DNA of 64,000 nucleotides, taken from NCBI RefSeq assembly GCF_004331955.1, contig NZ_CP036532.1:2356001-2420000 (forward strand), read 5' to 3'. Under the pieces are notes generated by a model. It ran no database searches. It was given only the letters and a program-made list of their open reading frames with translations, and had not been told where the DNA came from. Shown here in pieces: positions 24,868 through 35,735 of this stretch. This DNA is from Roseitalea porphyridii. Its GTDB lineage: Bacteria; Pseudomonadota; Alphaproteobacteria; Rhizobiales; Rhizobiaceae. Made by a program: the position numbers and the translations under genes. The stretch's first letter is position 1; each line of letters begins with the position of its first letter.

Positions 24868-26322
24868 TCACACCCCGCTCGCCGGAATGCCGGTGCGCTC
24901 CACCTTGCGTGGCGCCGTCAGTTCCTTCCAGGTCGACAGCGCGCGGTTGACCGGATTGTTCGGCGGGCGCTCGACGAACTGGCCGTGGCCCTCCTGCCCC
25001 CGCACCTCGCCGTCATGGACCGCCACACGGCCCCTTGTCAGCGTGAAGCGCGGCAGGCCCTTCACATGCTTGCCTTCGAAGACGTTGTAGTCGATCGCCG
25101 ATTGCTGCGTGGAGGCGGTGATCGTCTTTTCCTTGTTCGGATCCCAGACGACGATGTCGGCGTCCGAACCGACCAGGATCGCGCCCTTCCTGGGGTAGAT
25201 GTTCAGGATCTTGGCGATGTTGGTCGCGGTGACCGCGACGAATTCCTGCATGGTCAGCCGGCCGGTGTTGACCCCGTTGGTCCACAGCATCGGCATGCGG
25301 TCCTCGAGCCCGCCGGTGCCGTTCGGGATCTTGGTGAAATCGCCGACGCCGGTGCGCTTCTGATCGGTGGTGAACGCGCAATGGTCGGTCGCCACCACCG
25401 ACAGCGAGCCGGCCTGCAGCCCGGCCCACAGCGAGTCCTGATGGGCCTTGTTGCGGAACGGCGGGCTCATCACGCGGCGTGCCGAATGGTCCCAGTCCTT
25501 GTCGAAATACTCGCTCTCGTCGAGTGTCAAATGCTGGATCAGCGGCTCGCCCCAGACGCGCATGCCCTTCTGCCGCGCCCGGCGGATCGCCTCGTGCGCC
25601 TGCTCGCAGGAAGTATGCACGACATAGAGCGGCACGCCGGCCATGTCGGCGATCATGATGGCGCGGTTGGTCGCCTCGCCCTCCACCTCGGGCGGGCGAG
25701 AATAGGCGTGGCCTTCGGGGCCGTTGTTGCCCTCCTCCATAAGCCGGCGCTGAAGGTCGGCAACGACATCGCCGTTTTCGGCATGGACCAGCGGGATCGC
25801 GCCGATCTCCTTGCAGCGCTGGAACGAGGCGAACATCTCGTCGTCGTTGACCATCAGCGCGCCCTTGTAGGCCATGAAGTGCTTGAACGTGTTGATGCCC
25901 CGGTTCACCACCTCCGGCATCTCGTTGAACACCTGCTCGCCCCACCAGGTGATCGCCATGTGATAGGAATAGTCGCAATGGGCGCGCGTCGACTTGTTGT
26001 CCCAGCGCTTGAGCGCGTCGAGCAGCGACTGGTCCGGGCTCGGCAGGCAGAAATCGACGACCATGGTGGTGCCGCCCGACAGCGCCGCGCGCGTGCCCGA
26101 TTCGAAGTCGTCGGTCGAATAGGTGCCCATGAACGGCATTTCGAGGTGGACGTGCGGGTCGATGCCGCCGGGCATGACGTAGCAGCCCGTCGCGTCCAGT
26201 TCCTCCCCGCCCGACAGGTTCGGGCCGATCTCGGCGATCACCCCGTCCTCGATCTTCACGTCCGCCCTGTAGATCAGGTCGGCGGTGACGATGGTGCCGT
26301 TCTTGATGATGGTGGTGGTCAT
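24868..26322 (-). CDS. hydA: Dihydropyrimidinase (D-hydantoinase)
   Basis: The 484-residue amidohydrolase opens dihydrouracil or dihydrothymine to the N-carbamoyl-beta-amino acid. Metal-site motifs are PGGIDPHVHLEMPF (about 52-65), FKHFMAYKGAL with the carboxylated Lys, PLVHAENGD, YVVHTSCEQAHE and VVATDHCAFTTDQK. C-terminal GSDADIVVWDPN is typical. GGGAG precedes the ATG, which overlaps the stop of the DUF559 gene by 4 bp. It is the second step after PreA/PreT. Confidence 0.95.
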   Translation of the reverse strand: MTTTIIKNGTIVTADLIYRADVKIEDGVIAEIGPNLSGGEELDATGCYVMPGGIDPHVHLEMPFMGTYSTDDFESGTRAALSGGTTMVVDFCLPSPDQSLLDALKRWDNKSTRAHCDYSYHMAITWWGEQVFNEMPEVVNRGINTFKHFMAYKGALMVNDDEMFASFQRCKEIGAIPLVHAENGDVVADLQRRLMEEGNNGPEGHAYSRPPEVEGEATNRAIMIADMAGVPLYVVHTSCEQAHEAIRRARQKGMRVWGEPLIQHLTLDESEYFDKDWDHSARRVMSPPFRNKAHQDSLWAGLQAGSLSVVATDHCAFTTDQKRTGVGDFTKIPNGTGGLEDRMPMLWTNGVNTGRLTMQEFVAVTATNIAKILNIYPRKGAILVGSDADIVVWDPNKEKTITASTQQSAIDYNVFEGKHVKGLPRFTLTRGRVAVHDGEVRGQEGHGQFVERPPNNPVNRALSTWKELTAPRKVERTGIPASGV

Positions 26323-26801
26323 GAGGATTCTCCCGATTGTGGGGCGTGGCGGCCGAAGGCCTGCTCTCCTCTCCCCATCGGGGAGAGGTCGGCCAGCGCA
26401 AAGCGCAGGCCGGGTGAGGGGGAATGGATCCGGCCGTCGAGCACGGCAAGGATCGTATCAAGCACCGCACCGCGTTCGAAGACGACCTCATCGTTCCAGA
26501 AGCGCAGCACCGAATAGCCGCGCGCGTTCAGATCACGCGTGCGTCGCTCATCATCGGCGTTCTCGCAGTGCTGTCCGCCATCCAGTTCAATGATCAGATT
26601 GTGAGAACGACAGGCGAAATCAGCGATGTAACGGCCAATGCGCACTTGGCGGTTGAACCGATAGCCATTGAGGCTGCGGTTGCGAAGCTCGAACCACAGC
26701 AGATGCTCGGCATCCGTCGGTGCGGCGCGCATGGCGCGGGCAAAGGTCTTGGTGTGCGGACTTGGTTTGGGCGCATATGCCCCCTCATCCAACTTCGACA
26801 T
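26319..26801 (-). CDS. DUF559-family endonuclease-like protein embedded in repeats
   Basis: This 160-residue protein has a PD-(D/E)XK-like core: AEHLLWFELRNRSLNGYRFNRQVRIGRYIADFACRS, then LIIELDGGQH. DUF559 proteins resemble Vsr/very-short-patch-repair-type nucleases. Its last ~40 residues (PSPGLRFALADLSPMGRGEQ and on) are encoded by a hairpin repeat, and another repeat lies just before its start. It interrupts the amidohydrolase-dihydropyrimidinase order and overlaps hydA by 4 bp. It probably has no pyrimidine role and looks like a repeat-associated passenger. Biochemical activity of the family is not established as far as I know. Confidence 0.8.
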   Translation of the reverse strand: MSKLDEGAYAPKPSPHTKTFARAMRAAPTDAEHLLWFELRNRSLNGYRFNRQVRIGRYIADFACRSHNLIIELDGGQHCENADDERRTRDLNARGYSVLRFWNDEVVFERGAVLDTILAVLDGRIHSPSPGLRFALADLSPMGRGEQAFGRHAPQSGESS

Positions 26802-26833
26802 CAATTCGCTCCGCTCATTGTGTCTTCGTATCC

Positions 26834-26964
26834 TTCTCCCCGAGGGGAGAAGGAATAGTCGCCGGCATCGACGCGTTCTTCCTCGCCCCACTGGGGAGAG
26901 GGATGCGAGACCGGGAGCGCAAGCGACCTGGTCGCGGTTGGGTGAGGAGAAACCAAAACCGGCC
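26834..26964. repeat. Hairpin repeats upstream of DUF559 gene
   Basis: Contains CTTCTCCCCGAGGGGAGAAG, CTCGCCCCACTGGGGAGAGG and GGTCGCGGTTGGGTGAGGAG. Related to 23590-23758 and to the hairpin CTCTCCCCATCGGGGAGAG within the 3' end of the DUF559 gene (about 26370-26390). Confidence 0.75.
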
Positions 26965-28218
26965 TCACCCCACGATCTCCGCCTTTTCCACCACGGCGTG
27001 GAACAGCACGTCCGCGCCGGCCTTCGCCCATTCCTTGGTGATCTCCTCGGCCTCGTTGTGGGAAAGCCCGTCGACGCACGGGCACATCACCATCGCCGTC
27101 GGCGCGACGCGGTTGATCCAGCACGCATCGTGCCCGGCGCCCGAGACGATGTCCATGTGCGAGTAGCCCAGCCGCTCGGCCGCCTCGCGGATCATCCGCA
27201 CGCAATCCTCGTCAAATGCCGGCGGGTCGAACTGGCCGACGATTGTCGCCTCGAACTCGACCCCGATATCGGCGCACAGCTTGGGCGCCTGCGCCATCAG
27301 CCGGTCGACCATGCCGTTGAGCGTATCGAGTTCATGGCTGCGGAAATCGACTGTGAACACGACCTTGCCGGGAATGATGTTGCGCGAATTGGGATAGACG
27401 TCGACATGGCCGATCGCGCCGACCGCGTTGGGCGCGTTCGACATGGCGATGTCGTGGACGAGTTCGGTGATCTGGGCGAGCCCCCTGCCCGCGTTCCTGC
27501 GCATCGGCATCGGCGTCGAGCCGGTGTGGCTCTCCTTGCCGGTCACCGTGCACTGGATCCAGCGCAGACCCTGGCCGTGCGTCACGACGCCGATGTCCTT
27601 GCCCTCGGCCTCGAGGATCGGCCCCTGCTCGATGTGCAGTTCGAAGAAGGCGTGCATCTTGCGGTCCCCGACCTTCTCGCTGCCCTTCCAACCGATCCGT
27701 TCGAGTTCGTCGCCGAACGTCTTGCCCGCAGCGTCGGTGTGGCCGTAGACGTCCGCCTGGTCGAGCACGCCGGCAAACACGCCCGAGGCCATCATCGCCG
27801 GCGCAAACCGCGTGCCTTCCTCGTTGGTCCAGTTGGTCACGACGATCGGATGTTTGGTCTTGATGTCGAGATCGTTCATCGTGCGCACGATCTCGAGCCC
27901 GGCCAGCACGCCGAGCACCCCGTCATAGCGTCCTCCGGTCGGCTGGGTGTCGAGGTGCGAACCGACATAGACCGGCAGCGCGTCCGGATCGGTGCCCTCG
28001 CGCCGCATGAACATGGTGCCCATCTCGTCGACGCCCATGGTCAGGCCCGCCTCCTCGCACCATTTCTGGAACAGGCGGCGGCCCTCGGCGTCCTCGTCGG
28101 TCACGGTCTGGCGGTTGTTGCCGCCGGCGACGCCCGGCCCGATCTCGGCCATGGCATGGATGGCGTCCCACAGCCGGTCGCCATCGATGCGGAGGTTCTC
28201 ACCGGGTGCTGCGGGCAT
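26965..28218 (-). CDS. N-carbamoyl-beta-alanine amidohydrolase (M20 Zn-dependent hydrolase)
   Basis: The 417-residue protein belongs to the M20 beta-ureidopropionase/allantoate amidohydrolase group. Di-metal motifs are VGSHLDTQPTGG, NWTNEEGTRFAP, ELHIEQGP and SGAGHDACW; the dimer-domain motif SHTGSTPMPMRRNAG is typical. In this setting it removes the carbamoyl group from N-carbamoyl-beta-alanine (or the aminoisobutyrate form). The ATG at 28218 has GGGAGAA upstream and starts 1 bp after the preceding membrane-protein gene. Confidence 0.92.
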   Translation of the reverse strand: MPAAPGENLRIDGDRLWDAIHAMAEIGPGVAGGNNRQTVTDEDAEGRRLFQKWCEEAGLTMGVDEMGTMFMRREGTDPDALPVYVGSHLDTQPTGGRYDGVLGVLAGLEIVRTMNDLDIKTKHPIVVTNWTNEEGTRFAPAMMASGVFAGVLDQADVYGHTDAAGKTFGDELERIGWKGSEKVGDRKMHAFFELHIEQGPILEAEGKDIGVVTHGQGLRWIQCTVTGKESHTGSTPMPMRRNAGRGLAQITELVHDIAMSNAPNAVGAIGHVDVYPNSRNIIPGKVVFTVDFRSHELDTLNGMVDRLMAQAPKLCADIGVEFEATIVGQFDPPAFDEDCVRMIREAAERLGYSHMDIVSGAGHDACWINRVAPTAMVMCPCVDGLSHNEAEEITKEWAKAGADVLFHAVVEKAEIVG

Positions 28219-28219
28219 G

Positions 28220-28768
28220 TCATTCTCCCTCTGCGTTATCTGTCGTTGCGGATCCACCTAAATTCCCGCCTTCACCGTTGGACCAAACCGTCGATACCGC
28301 ATATCCTGTCGCGAAAAGGGAAAACACTACCACGATGACGAACATCGCACGGAAGACTTTCCTATAAGTAGAAAGGATATTCGGGAACAAAGACACCTTG
28401 AAAGGCGTAGTGTCTTTGTCCGCCTCGTGGGCTAGACATATTTCTTGGCCCACATGAGCCGCCAAATTGATTTCGCTTTTCTTTAGGTATTGTTCTGCAA
28501 GCTTTATTAACTCCGCATTTCGGGCATCAAGACGCCAGAACAGAAGTGCGGAAAAAAGGAGCATAATGCCGAACATCGCAGCGATCGGCCAATGGCTTGC
28601 CCCGATCGATGTCAGGTAGCCGGCTGTTAGAGCACCCACCAAGACAAAAAAGAAACTGAACGACTTTAGACGTTGCTCGGCGTGATACGTAAACCAACCC
28701 CAAGCATAGTCGTGAGCCCTCTGAATTGGATTATCATTTGTTTCCGTGTTCATGGTCTCGTTTTGCAT
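28220..28768 (-). CDS. AT-rich hypothetical membrane protein
   Basis: The 182-residue protein is not recognised. After a polar start (MNTETNDNPIQRAHDYAWGWFTYHAEQRLKS, shown in part) come two close hydrophobic helices (about 36-55 and 60-79), a helical charged cytoplasmic stretch with KLAEQYLKKSEINLAAH, a third helix at about 138-160 and a Gly/Asn/acid tail. Base composition is clearly more AT-rich than both neighbours (28259-28760), a sign of transfer. It is tightly placed between mmsA (3 bp) and the amidohydrolase (1 bp), so it is co-transcribed with them. The helix-pair plus helical-domain plan resembles small sensor or effector membrane proteins, but no function is claimed. Confidence 0.75.
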   Translation of the reverse strand: MQNETMNTETNDNPIQRAHDYAWGWFTYHAEQRLKSFSFFFVLVGALTAGYLTSIGASHWPIAAMFGIMLLFSALLFWRLDARNAELIKLAEQYLKKSEINLAAHVGQEICLAHEADKDTTPFKVSLFPNILSTYRKVFRAMFVIVVVFSLFATGYAVSTVWSNGEGGNLGGSATTDNAEGE

Positions 28769-28771
28769 TCA

Positions 28772-30274
<1,503 letters not shown>

Positions 30275-30300
30275 GAACCACCTTCAAAGCATCAAAAATC

Positions 30301-30316
30301 TTGACTAACTGGTCAA
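30301..30316. promoter_or_regulatory. RutR box in mmsA/rutR divergent region
   Basis: TTGACTAACTGGTCAA matches the RutR consensus TTGACCAnnTGGTCAA at 13 of 14 fixed positions. It is 27 bp before mmsA and 89 bp before rutR. With the preT box, this suggests that one regulator controls the pyrimidine region. Confidence 0.82.
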
Positions 30317-30337
30317 ATTTGGACGCTATGGGAGCGA

Positions 30338-30351
30338 TTGACCATGGTCAA
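30338..30351. promoter_or_regulatory. Second RutR-like palindrome before rutR
   Basis: TTGACCATGGTCAA is a perfect 14-bp palindrome carrying both RutR half-sites with the 2-bp spacer missing. It lies 54 bp before the rutR start and may overlap a -35 element, so it may serve autoregulation. Whether RutR binds this compressed spacing is uncertain. Confidence 0.6.
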
Positions 30352-30404
30352 GACGCTATTTAAATTGACGGAAAACATCAACTTATAAAGTCGGGGACAC
30401 GGAT

Positions 30405-31046
30405 TTGGCGCAGGCGGCGGCACGGCGGAACGGCGGCAAGCAAAGCCGGATCCAGACGGAAAACCGGGCCCTGATCATGCAGGCCGCGCTCGACGTGTTC
30501 TCCACCGACGGCTACCGCGGCGCCACCGTCGACCGCATCGCCGAACGCGCCGGCATGTCCAAGACGAACCTGCTCTACTACTACCCGTCCAAGGAAGAGA
30601 TCTATCGCTCGGCCATCGAGCAGACGGTGGAGGACTGGCTTGACCCGTTCGCCGCGATCGATCCCGACGGCGATCCGATCGAGGAGCTCAGGCGCTACAT
30701 AACGATCAAGCTGGAGATGAGCGACCGCTATCCGGAAGCCTCGCGCCTGTTCGCCAACGAGATCCAGCGCGGCGCGCCGCTCGTCGGCGAGTTCCTGCAG
30801 ACGCGGCTGAAGTCGCTGGTCGACGAGAAGGCGGCGGTGATCCGTTCATGGATCGACGAGGGAAAGCTCGCCCCGGTCGATCCCTACCACCTCGTCTTCA
30901 CGATCTGGGCGACGACGCAGCACTATGCCGACTTCGAGGTGCAGGTGCAGGCGATTCTCGGCGGCCAGGCAAAGAAGCCCGGCTTCAACGAGCAGGTCGC
31001 CCACGCGGTGCTGTCGATCCTGCTGAACGGCATCCGGCCGCGATAA
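30405..31046 (+). CDS. rutR: TetR-family pyrimidine regulator RutR
   Basis: The 213-residue protein has an N-terminal TetR helix-turn-helix (about 20-66: ALIMQAALDVFSTDGYRGATVDRIAERAGMSKTNLLYYYPSKEEIY, shown in part) and a RutR-type ligand domain with WLDPFAAIDPDGDPIEELRRYI, SRLFANEIQRGAP and FTIWATTQHYADFEVQV. RutR binds uracil or thymine and then leaves DNA. I used the TTG start at 30405 with GGGGA upstream; the next in-frame ATG (residue 25) would remove part of the DNA-binding domain. It is divergent from mmsA over two RutR-like boxes. Confidence 0.9.
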   Translation: MAQAAARRNGGKQSRIQTENRALIMQAALDVFSTDGYRGATVDRIAERAGMSKTNLLYYYPSKEEIYRSAIEQTVEDWLDPFAAIDPDGDPIEELRRYITIKLEMSDRYPEASRLFANEIQRGAPLVGEFLQTRLKSLVDEKAAVIRSWIDEGKLAPVDPYHLVFTIWATTQHYADFEVQVQAILGGQAKKPGFNEQVAHAVLSILLNGIRPR

Positions 31047-31058
31047 GCAAACGCCTTG

Positions 31059-31135
31059 CGTCATTCCGGAACTTGATTCCGGAATCCGCGGTACGGGCCG
31101 GATCATGGATCCCGGAATCAAGTTCCGGGATGACG
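31059..31135. repeat. Palindromic repeat of the CGTCATTCCGG type, copy 2
   Basis: CGTCATTCCGGAACTTGATT at the left is mirrored by AATCAAGTTCCGGGATGACG at the right. It lies 12 bp after rutR and could act as a stem-loop terminator. Confidence 0.78.
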
Positions 31136-31171
31136 CTGCCGTGAATGAAGCTGTCGTGGATAAGGATGACG

Positions 31172-31326
31172 CCCCCACCTTTCATCCCTCCCCCGCAAGC
31201 GTGGGAGGGAGGACCTCAACACCAGGCCCTACAACTGGATCCTGCGCCCGGCTCGAATGCAACCGGGAAGGCGTGATGTCGACGTCACCCCTCCCACATT
31301 CATGGGGGAGGGGTAAGGGGTGGGGG
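31172..31326. repeat. ~156-bp inverted-repeat element, copy 5
   Basis: Left arm CCCCCACCTTTCATCCCT with CGCAAGCGTGGGAGGG; right arm CCTCCCACATTCATGGGGGA and GGGGTAAGGGGTGGGGG. The core diverges from the other copies. It lies between the convergent rutR and gcdH genes. Confidence 0.9.
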
Positions 31327-31337
31327 CCGACCCGGCT

Positions 31338-32540
31338 TCAGAAAAACGCCTGCAGGCCCGTTTGCGCCCGGCCGAGGATCAGCGCGTGGACGTCATGCGT
31401 GCCCTCGTAGGTGTTGACGGTCTCGAGGTTCGCCATGTGGCGGAACACCTGGTATTCCTCGGAAATGCCGTTGCCGCCATGCATGTCGCGGGCGGCGCGG
31501 GCGATGTCGAGCGCCTTGCCGCAATTGTTGCGCTTGACGAGGCTGATCATCTCGGGCGCCGCCTCGCCCTCGTCGAGCAGCCGGCCGACGCGCAGCGAAC
31601 CCTGCAGGCCGAGCGCGATCTCGCTGAGCATGTCGGCGAGCTTCTTCTGGAACAGCTGCGTCTGCGCCAGCGGGCGGCCGAACTGGGTCCGGTCGAGCCC
31701 GTACTGGCGGGCGGCGTGCCAGCAGAACTCGGCCGCGCCCATCACGCCCCAGGAAATGCCGTAGCGCGCCCGGTTCAGACAGCCGAACGGACCCTTCAGC
31801 CCCTCGACATGCGGCAGGAGCGCCTCCTCGCCCACCTCGACGCCGTCCATGACGATCTCGCCGGTGATCGACGCGCGCAGCGAGAGCTTGCCCTCGATTT
31901 TGGGCGTGCTCAGCCCCTTCATGCCCTTTTCGAGCACGAACCCCCTGATCTTGCCGCCATGGGCTTCCGACTTGGCCCAGACCACGAAGACATCGGCGAT
32001 CGGCGCGTTGGAGATCCACATCTTCGAGCCCGACAGCGCGTAACCGCCATCGGTCTTCTTCGCCACCGTCTTCATGCCGCCCGGATCGGAGCCGGCGTCC
32101 GGCTCTGTCAGGCCGAAACAGCCGATCCACTCGCCCGAAGCAAGCTTTGGCAGATATCTCGTCCGCTGTTCTTCCGAGCCATAGGCGTGGATCGGATACA
32201 TGACGAGCGAGGACTGCACGCTCATCATCGACCGGTAGCCGGAATCGACCCGCTCGATCTCGCGGGCGACAAGCCCGTAGGAGACATAGTTCGCGCCGAC
32301 CCCGCCATACTCTTCCGGGATCGTCACGCCGAGCAGGCCCATTTCGCCCATCTCCGCGAAGATGGCCGGATCGGTCGTTTCCTCCCGATAGGCCTCGATC
32401 ACGCGCGGTGCGAGCTTGTCGGCGGCATAGGCCCGCGCGGCGTCACGGATCATCCGCTCGTCGTCGGTGAGCTGGTCCTCGAGACGGAACGGGTCTTGCC
32501 AGTCGAAGGCGGCAAGGTCGGGTTTGGTGGTTTTGAGCAT
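31338..32540 (-). CDS. gcdH: Glutaryl-CoA dehydrogenase
   Basis: This 400-residue acyl-CoA dehydrogenase has [31 protein letters not shown] early, [17 protein letters not shown], and a late [37 protein letters not shown] (shown in part). Its YEGT motif, with the catalytic Glu, and the [16 protein letters not shown] stretch are typical of GcdH. The enzyme oxidatively decarboxylates glutaryl-CoA to crotonyl-CoA in lysine, tryptophan and related catabolism. It appears monocistronic, flanked by repeats on both sides. Confidence 0.92.
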   Translation of the reverse strand: MLKTTKPDLAAFDWQDPFRLEDQLTDDERMIRDAARAYAADKLAPRVIEAYREETTDPAIFAEMGEMGLLGVTIPEEYGGVGANYVSYGLVAREIERVDSGYRSMMSVQSSLVMYPIHAYGSEEQRTRYLPKLASGEWIGCFGLTEPDAGSDPGGMKTVAKKTDGGYALSGSKMWISNAPIADVFVVWAKSEAHGGKIRGFVLEKGMKGLSTPKIEGKLSLRASITGEIVMDGVEVGEEALLPHVEGLKGPFGCLNRARYGISWGVMGAAEFCWHAARQYGLDRTQFGRPLAQTQLFQKKLADMLSEIALGLQGSLRVGRLLDEGEAAPEMISLVKRNNCGKALDIARAARDMHGGNGISEEYQVFRHMANLETVNTYEGTHDVHALILGRAQTGLQAFF

Positions 32541-32619
32541 GGCGGGGGTCCTCGTGTGGACTTTCGACAAACACCTAGACCTGAAGGCACGCGATTGGAA
32601 GTGGATGGCCTGTCGAGGC

Positions 32620-32716
32620 GCCCTCACCCTGAGGTGCGAGCGACCTTCCCCTTGCCCTTCGAGGCTCGCTGCGCTCGCACCTCAGGATGAGGGGAAGGTC
32701 GTGAGCCTCGAAGGGC
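32620..32716. repeat. Palindromic repeat (CCTCACCCTGAGGTGCGAGC type)
   Basis: CCCTCACCCTGAGGTGCGAG is mirrored by CTCGCACCTCAGGATGAGGG, with an inner CTTCGAGGCTCGCTGCG, and GCCTCGAAGGGCGAGGC follows. This hairpin family is common in alphaproteobacterial intergenic DNA. It lies between gcdH and xylA. Confidence 0.7.
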
Positions 32717-32732
32717 GAGGCGCGTACACCGC

Positions 32733-34040
32733 TCAAACAAACCGGTTGACGAGGTTCTCGAGCCGTTCCTGCCGGCCCGAGCGCGGTTCGGGATCGATCT
32801 CGTTCTCGCGCACATAGTCGGCGATCTGGTCGAGGCCCCATTCGCCGGCGAGCAGCTTCCTGCCCTGCTCGGTGTCCCAGCCGGCATAGCGCGCCTCGCG
32901 CAGCCGTTCGAGCTCGCCGTCCTGAAGCATTTTCGCCGCCGATTTGAGCGCCCGGGCGCAGACATCCATCCCGCCCACGTGCGCCGCCACAAGGTCTTCG
33001 GGATCGAGCGACTGACGGCGGAGTTTCGCATCGAAATTGGTGCCGCCGGTGGTGAACCCGCCGGCCTTGAGGATCTCGTAATAGGCGAGCGTCACCTCGG
33101 GCGCGTTGTTGGGGAACTGGTCGGTGTCCCAGCCCGACTGGTAGTCGTTGCGGTTCATGTCGATCGAACCGAAGATGCCGAGCGCGGCGGCCAGCGCGAT
33201 CTCGTGCTCGAACGAATGGCCGGCCAGGATCGCGTGCCCCTGCTCGATATTGACCCGGATCTCGTCCTCCAGCCCGTGCCGCTTGAGGAAGCCGTAGACG
33301 GTCGCGACATCATAGTCGTACTGGTGCTTGGTCGGCTCCTGCGGCTTGGGCTCGATCAGGATCGTGCCTTCGAAGCCAATTCTGTGCTTGTACTCGACCA
33401 CCATGTTCATGAACCGGCCGAGTTGGGCGTCCTCGCGGCCAAGATCGGTGTTCAGCAGCGTCTCGTAGCCCTCACGCCCGCCCCACAGCACATAGTTCGC
33501 ACCGCCCAGCCTGTGCGTCGCGTCCATGCACGTCTTCACAGTCGCCGCGGCGAAGGCAAAGACGTCCGGATCGGGGTTGGTCGACGCACCGGCCATGTAG
33601 CGGCGGTTGGTGAACAGGTTCGCCGTGCCCCAGAGCAGCTTCGTGCCGACCTCTTCCATCTTCGTGCCGATATGGTCGACCATCTCCTCGAGATTGCGCG
33701 TGTTGCCGGCAAAGCCGTCGCCCTCGGGCCGGATGTCGGCATCGTGGAAGCAGAAGAAGGGCTGGCCGAGGATCGAGAACATCTCGAAGGCGACGTCCGC
33801 CTTCATCTTGGAGTGGTCCATCGTGTCGCCGAACCAGGGGCGCTCGAAGGTCTGCCCGCCGAACGGATCGCCGCCCGGCCAGGCGAACGAATGCCACCAG
33901 GCGACGGCGAAGCGCAGATGGTCCTCGAGCCGCTTGCCCAAGACCATCTCGTCGGGATCGTAGTGGCGGAACGCCATCGGATTCGTGCTGTCCGGCCCCT
34001 CGTACCGGATCGGTTCGATTCCCTTGAAGAAGTCGGTCAT
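32733..34040 (-). CDS. xylA: Xylose isomerase
   Basis: The 435-residue class II xylose isomerase converts D-xylose to D-xylulose. Conserved parts are [31 protein letters not shown] (catalytic His/Asp), [37 protein letters not shown] (metal site) and [22 protein letters not shown] used the ATG at 34040, which shares one base with the xylB stop; a GTG one codon upstream is possible. It is the last gene of the xyl block in this orientation. Confidence 0.96.
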   Translation of the reverse strand: MTDFFKGIEPIRYEGPDSTNPMAFRHYDPDEMVLGKRLEDHLRFAVAWWHSFAWPGGDPFGGQTFERPWFGDTMDHSKMKADVAFEMFSILGQPFFCFHDADIRPEGDGFAGNTRNLEEMVDHIGTKMEEVGTKLLWGTANLFTNRRYMAGASTNPDPDVFAFAAATVKTCMDATHRLGGANYVLWGGREGYETLLNTDLGREDAQLGRFMNMVVEYKHRIGFEGTILIEPKPQEPTKHQYDYDVATVYGFLKRHGLEDEIRVNIEQGHAILAGHSFEHEIALAAALGIFGSIDMNRNDYQSGWDTDQFPNNAPEVTLAYYEILKAGGFTTGGTNFDAKLRRQSLDPEDLVAAHVGGMDVCARALKSAAKMLQDGELERLREARYAGWDTEQGRKLLAGEWGLDQIADYVRENEIDPEPRSGRQERLENLVNRFV

Positions 34041-35476
34041 CACAACGTCCTCGTCTGCTGATAGGCGGTCCTGAAGCGCGTATGCGCCTCGGTGAAGGCG
34101 TCGGCGAGCGCCGCGTCGGGTTCGAACGACCGCGCGATCGGCGGTTGGCTCAAGCCGTCCGCGTCGAGATCGCCGGCCGCCATCATTGCAAGGCGCGCGG
34201 CGCCGAACGCGCCACCGAAATCACCGGCGACCGGCACGTCAATGGCGACACCGAGCGAAGTCGCCAGCGCCTTGAGCCAGTAGTCGGACTTCGCGCCACC
34301 GCCGACAGCAAGCAGCCGTTCGAACTGGGTCCCGGTCGCCGCCAGCGCGTCGCGGCAATCACGCACCGCATGCACCACGCCTTCGAGCACCGCGCGCGTG
34401 ACGGCCTGCCGGCCCGAGGCATGTTCGAGGCCGACCAGCGCGCCGCGCACGGCGGCGTCGTTGTGCGGGGTCCGCTCGCCCCCGAGATAGGGCGTGAAAA
34501 GCGTCCGTCCGGGCGCCTGCAGGTCATCCAGTTCGCCGGTCAGGTCCGCCGCGTCCGCGCCGACGAGACCGGCATACCAGTTCAGCGCATCGGTGGCAGA
34601 AAGGATCACGCCCATCTGGTGCCAGGTGCGCGGCAGCGCGTGGCAGAAGGTGTGCACGGCCGTTTCGGGCGCCGGCGCATAGGCATCGCACGCGGCGAAC
34701 AGAACGCCGGACGTGCCCAGCGAAACGAACGCTTCGCCCGCCCCCGTCACGCCGACGCCGATCGCCGAAGCTGCATTGTCGCCGCCTCCCCCGGCCACAA
34801 CGCAATCGTCCGAAAAGCCCCACCGGTCGACGATGCCGGCGCGCAGCTTGCCGGTCACGTCCGGCCCGTCGACGAGCGCCGGCATGTTCACCCGGCTCAG
34901 CCCCGTTCTGGCGAGCAGCCGATCCGACCAGACGCGCTTGCCCGTGTCGAGCCAGCTCGTGCCCGCCGCATCGGACTTGTCGGAATGATAGCCGCCGGTC
35001 AGCCACAGGCGCAGATAGTCCTTCGGCAGCAGCACCCGGGAAATGCGTTCGAACACCTCCGGCTCGTTGTCGCGCACCCAGGCGACCTTCGGCGCGGTGA
35101 AGCCGGGGAAGACGATGTTGCCGGTGATCGCGCGGTAGTCGGCGTCGTCGTCCATCGCCGCGGCCTGTTCGTGCGCGCGCGTGTCGTTCCACAGCATGCA
35201 GGGGCGCAAAACCTCGTCGCGCGCGTCGAGCAGCGTCGCGCCGTGCATCTGGCCCGAAAGGCCGACGGCGCGAACGTCGCCCGGCGTGGTCTGCGCGGAA
35301 AGCGCATCGAACACGGTTTCGGCGGCGGCGAGCCAGTCGGCCGGGTTCTGCTCGGACCAGCCCGGATGAGCGCGCGAGACGGTCAGCGGCGCTTGCGCTT
35401 CGGCGACGACCTTCTGTCCGGCGTCGATGACGATGCCCTTCAGGCCGGACGTGCCCAGATCGAGACCAAGATACAT
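34040..35476 (-). CDS. xylB: Xylulokinase
   Basis: This 478-residue FGGY-family sugar kinase starts [21 protein letters not shown], with [44 protein letters not shown] and late [22 protein letters not shown], matching XylB. It phosphorylates D-xylulose for the pentose phosphate pathway. It lies between xylA (1-bp overlap) and a small membrane protein gene 19 bp upstream. Confidence 0.95.
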   Translation of the reverse strand: MYLGLDLGTSGLKGIVIDAGQKVVAEAQAPLTVSRAHPGWSEQNPADWLAAAETVFDALSAQTTPGDVRAVGLSGQMHGATLLDARDEVLRPCMLWNDTRAHEQAAAMDDDADYRAITGNIVFPGFTAPKVAWVRDNEPEVFERISRVLLPKDYLRLWLTGGYHSDKSDAAGTSWLDTGKRVWSDRLLARTGLSRVNMPALVDGPDVTGKLRAGIVDRWGFSDDCVVAGGGGDNAASAIGVGVTGAGEAFVSLGTSGVLFAACDAYAPAPETAVHTFCHALPRTWHQMGVILSATDALNWYAGLVGADAADLTGELDDLQAPGRTLFTPYLGGERTPHNDAAVRGALVGLEHASGRQAVTRAVLEGVVHAVRDCRDALAATGTQFERLLAVGGGAKSDYWLKALATSLGVAIDVPVAGDFGGAFGAARLAMMAAGDLDADGLSQPPIARSFEPDAALADAFTEAHTRFRTAYQQTRTL

Positions 35477-35495
35477 CAGGCCCGCTCCCGCCGCG

Positions 35496-35705
35496 TCAGG
35501 GCCGGTTCAGGCGCACCGCGAGCCAGAAGCCGGCGAGCAGCATCGCCCAGAACACGACGATCCGGATCAGCGTGGCGAAGAGCGCCATCGTCGGGCTGGT
35601 GTGCGCGGCGACCAGAGCGACGAACCAGACCGCCGCCAGCGCCGACAGGTAATAGCCGGCGACACCGGCCACGATCACGATCGCGAATCCGGCTGCAACT
35701 TTCAT
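35496..35705 (-). CDS. Small two-helix membrane protein between xylB and xylG
   Basis: This 69-residue protein begins MKVAAGFAIVIVAGVAGYYL and is hydrophobic almost throughout, with predicted helices at about 5-35 and 43-65 and a C-terminal RLNRP. GGAGGG sits about 6 bp before the ATG, which supports expression. It lies 30 bp after xylG and 19 bp before xylB on the same strand, so it belongs to the xylose operon. I do not recognise the family; a role in membrane placement or transporter modulation is only a guess. Confidence 0.65.
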   Translation of the reverse strand: MKVAAGFAIVIVAGVAGYYLSALAAVWFVALVAAHTSPTMALFATLIRIVVFWAMLLAGFWLAVRLNRP

Positions 35706-35735
35706 CGCCGACCCTCCACGCAGCCCGGATCGACA

